NCBI GenBank assembly: GCA_045602925.1
Contig: JAZSCN010000026.1
Span: 8,576-72,575, forward strand
Direction: 5' to 3'
Length of the DNA: 64,000 nucleotides
Source of the DNA: UBA7477 sp045602925
Lineage (GTDB): Bacteria > Bacillota > Clostridia > Oscillospirales > Ruminococcaceae
Part shown: positions 59,016 through 64,000 of the stretch, piece after piece
Numbering within the stretch: position 1 is the stretch's first letter
How the letters are laid out: every line of letters begins with the position of its first letter
The notes under the pieces: model-generated
The model's database searches: none
What the model was told of the DNA's origin: nothing
Seen by the model: the letters and a program-made list of their open reading frames with translations, nothing else
Position numbers and translations under genes: made by a program

Positions 59016-59138
59016 GTGAATTTTGTTTTTTGTGCGGAAAAATGCAGGTTCCAGGAGGAAGGATTATGCACGCTTGAAGAAATAACAACCGATTGTATTA
59101 CGGGTGACTTAAGATGCCCCTTTCTCTTAAAACCATAG
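59016..59138 (+). CDS. 40-residue cysteine-rich protein, GTG start
   Basis: The frame from GTG 59016 to TAG 59138 encodes 40 residues with five Cys in FCAEKC, GLC, TDC and LRC. This pattern is like small cysteine-rich proteins of Clostridia that are often misnamed hydroxymyristoyl-ACP dehydratase. GGGAG at 59002-59006 lies 9 nt before the start. Metal or Fe-S binding is likely but not proven. It lies between proA and the P-loop ATPase gene and is too short for ordinary gene calling. Confidence 0.65.
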   Translation: MNFVFCAEKCRFQEEGLCTLEEITTDCITGDLRCPFLLKP

Positions 59139-59202
59139 AAAATGTAGCCTTGACAAGCATATCTTCATAAACTGATAAAAAGAAGATTTGGAGGAATATG
59201 AT

Positions 59203-60294
59203 ATGTCAGAAAAAGGAGAAAAATATTTCCTGGGCTCAATGTCTGCAGAAGGCTTCAGGAGTGATTTTAAGACTAAGGTTGAGGCAGAAGGTGTGTACAC
59301 ATATATCCTTAAAGGAGGGGCAGGAACAGGCAAATCTACACTTATGAAAAAGCTTGCAAAAAGCTTCGAGGGAAAAACAGAAATAGTGAGATTTTATTGC
59401 TCGTCAGACCCACATAGCCTTGATGCCGTGTATTTTAGGGAGCTTGGCGTTATAGTTGTCGACGGAACTGCGCCACATACACTAGACCCCGATTTTCCTG
59501 CCGTTAAGCAGAGTATAATTAATCTCGGCGACTGCTGGGATAGTGAAAAGCTAAGCGAAAATAAGAACGAGATAATCTCCACAACCGTTTCTCATAAAAA
59601 GCTTATGAAAAGGGCAGGGAGTTACGTCAGCGCAATGACAAGGCTTTTTGACGATACATATTACGCAGTGGGTGACGACCTGCTTTTAGATAAGCTTTCG
59701 GCATACTGCGAGAGGCTTGTTACAAGGCTATTGCCCAAGAAGTATAAGGAGGGCAGAGTGGATATGTCGCTGATGGGAGCTATAACTCCACTTGGCTATA
59801 CGCTTATGGAAGATACCTTTTGCACGCTCCAAAAGGTGTTTGTGGTGGAGGATGACTACTATTTTGCGAGTGATATGCTGCTTAAATGCATTTGCGAAAA
59901 GGCTGTAAAGCGAGGATATGACGTTACCGTGAGCAGATGCAATCTTTTTTCTGACAGCGTGTACGAGATAGTTGTGATAAAAGAAGCAGGGCTCGCATTC
60001 GTCGCTTCGACTCCGCTTAATCTATTCTATAAAAGCAGTTTTTCAAAGATAAACGCAATGAGATTTTATTCTAAGACGGCACTTCCTCTAAAGAAAAAGA
60101 GGCTTAAGATGAACAAATCAGCCTGTGCAAGACTTGTGGAAGAAGCCGTTACTGCACTTTCTGATGCAAAGGCAGTTCACGACGAGCTGGAGAGCTTTTA
60201 TATAAAGGCTATGAACTTTTCCTTAGTCGATAAAATGGGCAGAAAAATTGCCCTTGAAATCAAGAAGGCACTCGCTGAGAAAGAAGCGTCATAA
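59203..60294 (+). CDS. P-loop ATPase of the PRK06851 type
   Basis: This 363-residue protein has Walker A LKGGAGTGKSTLMKKLAK (about residues 36-49) and later VVEDDYYFASDMLL and ALAFVASTPLNLFY-like strands. The length fits the PRK06851 family of uncharacterised bacterial NTPases. No second Walker A is visible. The substrate is unknown. GGAGGA 7 nt before ATG 59203 is preferred to the TTG at 59188. It may be co-transcribed with the cysteine-rich gene upstream. Confidence 0.75.
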   Translation: MSEKGEKYFLGSMSAEGFRSDFKTKVEAEGVYTYILKGGAGTGKSTLMKKLAKSFEGKTEIVRFYCSSDPHSLDAVYFRELGVIVVDGTAPHTLDPDFPAVKQSIINLGDCWDSEKLSENKNEIISTTVSHKKLMKRAGSYVSAMTRLFDDTYYAVGDDLLLDKLSAYCERLVTRLLPKKYKEGRVDMSLMGAITPLGYTLMEDTFCTLQKVFVVEDDYYFASDMLLKCICEKAVKRGYDVTVSRCNLFSDSVYEIVVIKEAGLAFVASTPLNLFYKSSFSKINAMRFYSKTALPLKKKRLKMNKSACARLVEEAVTALSDAKAVHDELESFYIKAMNFSLVDKMGRKIALEIKKALAEKEAS

Positions 60295-60305
60295 AGGCAA
60301 AAATA

Positions 60306-60349
60306 AACGCACAGCACTTTTCCGTCTTGGATTTTGTGCTATGCGTTTT
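60306..60349. terminator. terminator between the P-loop ATPase and PHP genes
   Basis: ACGCACAGCAC and GTGCTATGCGT arms (one mismatch), then TTTTG. It serves the plus-strand gene and probably the converging operon. Confidence 0.75.
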
Positions 60350-60353
60350 GTTA

Positions 60354-61079
60354 TTATAAAATATTAGGATGCAAGAGTGCATCAATTATAGCCTCGGGGG
60401 ATTTTTCTCTGGCGTGGATAAAGTTTACAGGCTCGTTAATGTCGCCTAAGTAGTGAGCATCAGAGCTTGTTATAGCCTTGCAGGAGTTAAAATAAGGGTG
60501 TGCCTGCTTTAACCCATCGAGCTTTACCATATTCTTGACCTCGATTGTCTTGAAGGTGCAATCGGGCGGAATAAAGCCGAGGTTAGAAATCACCGAGGTA
60601 GTAGACTTGTCGACGTGTGCAGGAATAGCCACCCCACCCATACTCTCGACAAGTGGAAAAACCTCTTCGAAGGATATCGCCGTTGCGTTGATTAGAAGGT
60701 GCTCACGGCTACCGATTATCTTGTCGTCGCTATCCATGATGAATTGGTTGCCGAAGATTGCCGGCTCGTTTTTAACCTTCATAAGCTTCTTTGCAACATA
60801 TTCATCAAGCTCTAAAGCCTTTTCAAGTGTAGGAAGAAGGCATACAACGTGACATTCCTCGTCGGTTGTAAGCTCCATACCGCATAGAAGCGTTATTCCG
60901 TAAGCATCAGCAACTTCTTTGGCTGCGATGCAGTTTTGTGCACTGTTATGGTCTGTCAGTGCGATAACATCAAGTCCCTTGACATACGCCATACCAACGA
61001 TGTTGGCAGGTGTGCTCTCGTCATCTCCGCATGGGGAGAGACAAGAATGTATGTGCAGGTCGTAGGAAAGACTAAGCAT
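60354..61079 (-). CDS. PHP-domain metal-dependent phosphoesterase
   Basis: This 241-residue protein of the PHP superfamily has DLHIHSCLSPCG (metal His pair), ALTDHNSAQNC, GMELTTDEECHVVCLLP, IPAHVDKS and ITSSDAHYLG, all metal ligands of the YciV/TrpH-like class, which can hydrolyse nucleotide 3',5'-bisphosphates or short RNA. Its start overlaps the DRTGG gene stop by 8 nt. It is the last gene of a five-gene cassette with sensory hydrogenase and an RsbW-like ATPase. Confidence 0.9.
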   Translation of the reverse strand: MLSLSYDLHIHSCLSPCGDDESTPANIVGMAYVKGLDVIALTDHNSAQNCIAAKEVADAYGITLLCGMELTTDEECHVVCLLPTLEKALELDEYVAKKLMKVKNEPAIFGNQFIMDSDDKIIGSREHLLINATAISFEEVFPLVESMGGVAIPAHVDKSTTSVISNLGFIPPDCTFKTIEVKNMVKLDGLKQAHPYFNSCKAITSSDAHYLGDINEPVNFIHAREKSPEAIIDALLHPNIL

Positions 61080-61407
61080 TTGTCATACTCCTGTAGATTT
61101 CAAGAGAGGTTTCAAAGATAGGCTTGTCGGACATAAGAACATTTATATCCTGAGCCTTTGCCTTTTCTATCATAATTTCGTCCTGAGCTGCTCCTTCGGC
61201 AAGCACAATGCAAGCCATATCGGTTAGCGAGGCTACAGCTACAGCGTTGATGTTAGCCATAATTGTTACCCAAGCTGCGCCCGAAAAGCCCTTGGACATA
61301 ACCACGCTCATAAGGTCACAGTTATATACGCCCGAAATTTCTCTTTCTCCGTCAGCTAGAGAAAGCACCTTCAGGCCGTTTTTTGTGATAAGCTCGTTTA
61401 CTGTCAT
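61072..61407 (-). CDS. DRTGG domain protein 2
   Basis: This 111-residue protein consists of one DRTGG domain. It starts MTVNELITKNGLKVLSLADGE, with GVYNCDLMSVVMSKGFSGAAWVTIMANINAVAVASL. The domain, seen between CBS pairs and in phosphotransacetylases, is a ligand-binding fold of unknown partner. It differs from the other DRTGG protein of the cassette (63145-63498). RBS is AGGCTT-poor, and the gap to the hydrogenase gene is 18 nt. Confidence 0.85.
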   Translation of the reverse strand: MTVNELITKNGLKVLSLADGEREISGVYNCDLMSVVMSKGFSGAAWVTIMANINAVAVASLTDMACIVLAEGAAQDEIMIEKAKAQDINVLMSDKPIFETSLEIYRSMTNA

Positions 61408-61425
61408 TTTTAAGCCTCCAAAGCC

Positions 61426-62703
61426 TTAGATTTCGCCGAGGTTTTTAGCCATGTTGTGAATATACTCACGGAGCATATGAACACAGTCACGCTCATTTGC
61501 AAGACCTCTTACTATATCCTCTGCAAGAGCCTTGCAGGTAGGAGCACCACAAGAGCCACAGTCGAGTCCCGGAAGTCTTGAGCAAATTTCTTCAACCTGC
61601 TCCATTTTCTTAAGTCCGTCAGCAAAGTTCTCGCCGAGATTGAATACAGGTCTGTACTCGATTTCCTCGCTGATATATGCATTGCAAGGCATAGCGTTGT
61701 TAAGATGATTCTTCGCAACCGGCATATACTTGCGCATATTCTTGAGCTTTGCCTTGGCAACGTAAGGATTTTCTACCTGAAGCACGCCACCTACGCAACC
61801 ACCCGGACAAGCGTTGAGCTCGATGAATTCAAGGTGTGCAAACTTCTGGTCCTCAAGACCTTCGAGAACGCTTATTACGTTTTCGATTCCGTCAGCAGCC
61901 AGATAGTTGTCAATGAGCAGACCGCTTGATTCGCCACCCGACGAGCCCCAGCTAAGACCGATTTTTCCGGAATGTGAGATATCGTCATTCATATCGCACG
62001 CCTTGAGCATGAGCGGTAAAATCTTAGGGTAGACGTCCTTGATAGCGATAACAGCGTCGATTGCGCTCTTTTCACAGCCGACAGGATTTTTTACAGAGGT
62101 CATCTTTGCTGGACAAGGCGAAATGAATATAACGCCTATATCCTCAGGTGGAAGCCCTGTCTTTTCCATCGCAATTCTCTTAGCCTCGCTCGCAGCAATT
62201 TCTACCGGTGCATTGACCTTTATCATATTGTCGATAAGGTTAGGGAATCTGACCTGAATAAGTCTTACAACCGATGGACAAGCAGTAGAAATAAATGGTG
62301 CGTCATCCTTGTGCTCGGCTATGTATTGTCTTGTAAGCTCCGATACAAGCTCAGCCGCAGCCGACACCTCGTACACATCGTCAAAGCCCATCATCTTGAG
62401 TGCACGAAGAACGATATTGGTATCGTCAAGATTGTTGAACTGAGCATAGAATGACGGTGCAGGAAGCGCTACCTTGTACTTGTAATTGTCAATAACACTA
62501 AGTGGGTCGTACTGCGCCTTCTTAGCGTGGTGAGGGCATACTCTTATACACTCACCGCAATCTATGCAGAATTGCTTTATAATATGTGCTTTTCCGTTTC
62601 TTACTCGGATAGCCTGTGTAGGACATCTCTTTACGCAATGGATACAGCCCTTGCAGAGATCCTCTTTAAGCTTAACCGAGTTAGAGAATGATTTGTTCAC
62701 CAA
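61426..62703 (-). CDS. sensory-type [FeFe]-hydrogenase-like iron-sulfur protein
   Basis: This 425-residue protein has two N-terminal [4Fe-4S] motifs (C17, C20, C23, C27 and C46, C49, C52, C56). An H-domain follows, whose four cluster cysteines are kept: C142 in STACPS, C197 in ISPCPAKM and C299/C303 in ELNACPGGCVGG. The usual MPCxxK and TSCCP loops are altered, as in putative sensory groups C/D. The C-terminus carries another Fe-S motif (C374, C382, C385, C390). A PAS domain is absent. It probably senses H2 or redox state for the cassette, but catalytic turnover is uncertain. Confidence 0.82.
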   Translation of the reverse strand: MVNKSFSNSVKLKEDLCKGCIHCVKRCPTQAIRVRNGKAHIIKQFCIDCGECIRVCPHHAKKAQYDPLSVIDNYKYKVALPAPSFYAQFNNLDDTNIVLRALKMMGFDDVYEVSAAAELVSELTRQYIAEHKDDAPFISTACPSVVRLIQVRFPNLIDNMIKVNAPVEIAASEAKRIAMEKTGLPPEDIGVIFISPCPAKMTSVKNPVGCEKSAIDAVIAIKDVYPKILPLMLKACDMNDDISHSGKIGLSWGSSGGESSGLLIDNYLAADGIENVISVLEGLEDQKFAHLEFIELNACPGGCVGGVLQVENPYVAKAKLKNMRKYMPVAKNHLNNAMPCNAYISEEIEYRPVFNLGENFADGLKKMEQVEEICSRLPGLDCGSCGAPTCKALAEDIVRGLANERDCVHMLREYIHNMAKNLGEI

Positions 62704-62732
62704 AATATCCTCCTTGTTTTTTGTGGGGAAAA

Positions 62733-63152
62733 TCAGATGTTTACCTTCATAGTGACGGTTGTTCCGACGCCGAGTACAGTGTCGATATCCATTTCATCTG
62801 AATATTTCTTCATATTCGGAAGTCCCATACCTGCGCCGAAACCGAGTGCACGAATGTTTTCCGAAGCTGTAGACCAGCCTGCCTGCATAGCCTGTTCAAT
62901 ATCGGCAATACCGGGGCCGTTGTCCTTTAGAACCATAATAATCTGTGTAGGGGTAATCTCGACCGTGATTTCTCCACCGTTTGCGTGAATAACCATATTG
63001 ATTTCACCCTCGTACATAGCGATAGCAACCTTGCGTACCGCCTCAGGAGGAACGCCCATCATCTTGAGCTTCTTCTTGACGTCGCTTGACGCCTCTCCTG
63101 CACGTGTGAAATCCTGGTTGTCTACGGTGTATTTAAGTGAAAGGTTACTCAA
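62733..63152 (-). CDS. RsbW/SpoIIAB-like ATP-binding protein
   Basis: This 139-residue HATPase-fold protein shows EGEINMVIHANGG (N-box), VLKDNGPGIADIEQAM (G1) and GFGAGMGLPNMKKYSDEM (G2). It lacks a phosphoacceptor His and resembles anti-sigma kinases. Its target is not in the window; no STAS anti-anti-sigma is seen next to it. Its start overlaps the DRTGG protein 1 stop by 8 nt. Confidence 0.88.
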   Translation of the reverse strand: MSNLSLKYTVDNQDFTRAGEASSDVKKKLKMMGVPPEAVRKVAIAMYEGEINMVIHANGGEITVEITPTQIIMVLKDNGPGIADIEQAMQAGWSTASENIRALGFGAGMGLPNMKKYSDEMDIDTVLGVGTTVTMKVNI

Positions 63153-63498
63153 CTAAAGCACCCCCGGACAAACCATTAGTATAGAGAATTCCGCAAGCCT
63201 CGAACATGCGCATATCCGATGCCATAACAACAAGGCCTCTCTCCTTGGCAAGCTCGATAATGCTCTCTTCAGGGCGCTTGCCTCTGATAAAGCAAATGCA
63301 GATAATATCCATCATCTCAGCAGTTCTTATAACCTGTGGGTTGCAAAGACCTGTGAGAAGTACAGACTGGTCCTTCACGAAAGCTAAAACGTCACTCATC
63401 ATATCTGAGCCGCAAGCAGTGTGAACATTCTTAGAAACGTATTCTTCACCGCAGAGAATTTCTGCCTTAAGAAGTCTTTTTACATCAGCAATAGTCAT
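63145..63498 (-). CDS. DRTGG domain protein 1
   Basis: This 117-residue single DRTGG domain protein begins MTIADVKRLLKAEILCGEEY, with DMMSDVLAFVKDQSVLLTGLCNPQVIRTAEMMDI. AGGAG 8 nt before ATG 63498 is preferred to the ATG at 63516. It is the first gene of the minus-strand cassette and overlaps the ATPase gene by 8 nt. Ligand unknown; a nucleotide is plausible by family. Confidence 0.85.
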   Translation of the reverse strand: MTIADVKRLLKAEILCGEEYVSKNVHTACGSDMMSDVLAFVKDQSVLLTGLCNPQVIRTAEMMDIICICFIRGKRPEESIIELAKERGLVVMASDMRMFEACGILYTNGLSGGALVE

Positions 63499-63573
63499 AT
63501 AGTATTCTCCTCGCATTTAAAATGTGTGAAAATTTTTCTTGTATAAGACAGACACTTTGTCCACCTTACAAGT

Positions 63574-63602
63574 ATCATATCATTTTTCACAAAGCTTTTC
63601 AA
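63574..63602 (-). promoter_or_regulatory. promoter of the DRTGG-ATPase-hydrogenase operon
   Basis: On the minus strand TTGAAA (63597-63602), a 17-bp spacer and TATGAT (63574-63579). CTTTGTGA lies within the spacer and matches a motif at the divergent promoter. Confidence 0.6.
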
Positions 63603-63754
63603 GTTTATTTTAAAATTTTGGTGGTATTTTTAGGTAGTTTTTTGGATTATTTTTTAAATCTTTTGGGGGGATTTTCCGAGCATTAGTGAAAGATGTCTAA
63701 AATGCACAAAAATTAGTCTTTGTGTATGTGTGAAATGTTCATAGCATTTTTAAA
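63603..63754. other. A/T-rich divergent intergenic region
   Basis: About 150 bp between the two divergent promoters. I see runs of T and G (GGGGGG at 63666) and no gene. Confidence 0.5.
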
Positions 63755-63856
63755 GACTTTGTGATATAATTATCATAGTGTAAAATGGCATATCTGTGAG
63801 AAGGTGAAAACACACCTCTTCAGAGTGCAAATTACATCACTGTTTTTGTTTGCCAT
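63755..63856 (+). promoter_or_regulatory. promoter and leader of the NuoE-like gene, with operator-like motif
   Basis: TATAAT at 63765-63770 has no good -35. TGATA-TAAT-TATCA (63762-63775) is an inverted repeat over the -10, preceded by CTTTG. The leader can close with ATGGCA (63785-63790) and TGCCAT (63851-63856). A redox regulator such as Rex may bind, but its full consensus is not met. Confidence 0.45.
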
Positions 63857-63890
63857 GAATACATATAAAATTATTACAGGAGGTTTTGAA

Positions 63891-64000
63891 ATGGCTAAAA
63901 ACATAGCTATCCCATTCAAGGGAACAGCAGAGCAGGAAGCTTTGCTGCGTCAGGTTATTGCAGAGCATAAATCTGACAAGGGCGCACTTATGCCTATTCT
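63891..64000 (+). CDS. NuoE/HydC-like NAD(P)H dehydrogenase subunit (5' part)
   Basis: The first 36 codons lie within the window. The start is MAKNIAIPFKGTAEQEALLRQV followed by IAEHKSDKGALMPI, the usual beginning of the thioredoxin-like [2Fe-2S] NuoE/HydC subunit of electron-bifurcating hydrogenases. AGGAGG lies 7 nt before the ATG. HydB/HydA genes would be expected beyond the edge; this is not seen. Confidence 0.7.
   Translation, partial: MAKNIAIPFKGTAEQEALLRQVIAEHKSDKGALMPI

Overview
The window reads as an ordinary chromosome segment of a low-to-mid GC Bacillota, most likely an anaerobic gut clostridium of the Oscillospiraceae/Ruminococcus kind. The supporting signs are a T-box before pheST, AGGAGG ribosome sites, sigma-A promoters with 17-bp spacers, an IreB gene, many lipoboxes and a sensory-type [FeFe]-hydrogenase gene. 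The genus is inference. I see no phage, transposase, CRISPR array, rRNA or tRNA gene. The 5' edge cuts the T-box leader and the 3' edge cuts a NuoE-like gene.

Layout. 1-11.1 kb, plus strand: pheST, ireB, a PdaA-like deacetylase, a lipoprotein, a free-standing small RNA candidate, then ddl-murI-DUF1934 and a degenerate methyltransferase-like gene. 11.3-18.8 kb: a DUF3592 protein divergent from an AI-2E-type permease, cysK, the tRNA-modification genes tcdA and a TtcA-like gene, a zinc-ribbon membrane protein and a histidine phosphatase. 18.9-27.1 kb: gdhA, an ACT regulator with hom, an alcohol dehydrogenase/SDR pair, thrB and azlCD. This is largely amino-acid metabolism.

27.2-45.3 kb is almost all on the minus strand. 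It holds a NarL-type two-component system with an FtsX ABC exporter, and a five-gene polyamine operon (speA-speE-speB and both carboxyspermidine genes). That operon is preceded by a leader of about 360 nt with several hairpins and a terminator. Next come an OmpR-type two-component system beside a second ABC exporter, and an ECF sigma factor with a membrane partner. 45.4-52.1 kb holds three tandem paralogous lipoproteins with poly-threonine linkers and a C-terminal HExxH metallopeptidase signature.

52.3-60.3 kb: an SDR, two GNAT acetyltransferases, a stand-alone GMP synthase ATP-pyrophosphatase subunit, a coiled-coil membrane protein, a 2-hydroxyacid dehydrogenase with proB-proA, a 40-residue cysteine-rich gene and a P-loop ATPase. 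60.3-64 kb: a minus-strand cassette of DRTGG protein, RsbW-like ATPase, sensory [FeFe]-hydrogenase, DRTGG protein and PHP phosphoesterase. It diverges from a NuoE-like hydrogenase subunit, and the two promoters share a CTTTGTGA motif.

The best candidates for something undescribed are the polyamine leader RNA (37.8-38.2 kb), the hydrogenase-linked signalling cassette (60.4-63.5 kb), the tandem Thr-linker metallopeptidase lipoproteins (45.4-52.1 kb) and the small RNA at 6.87-7.03 kb.
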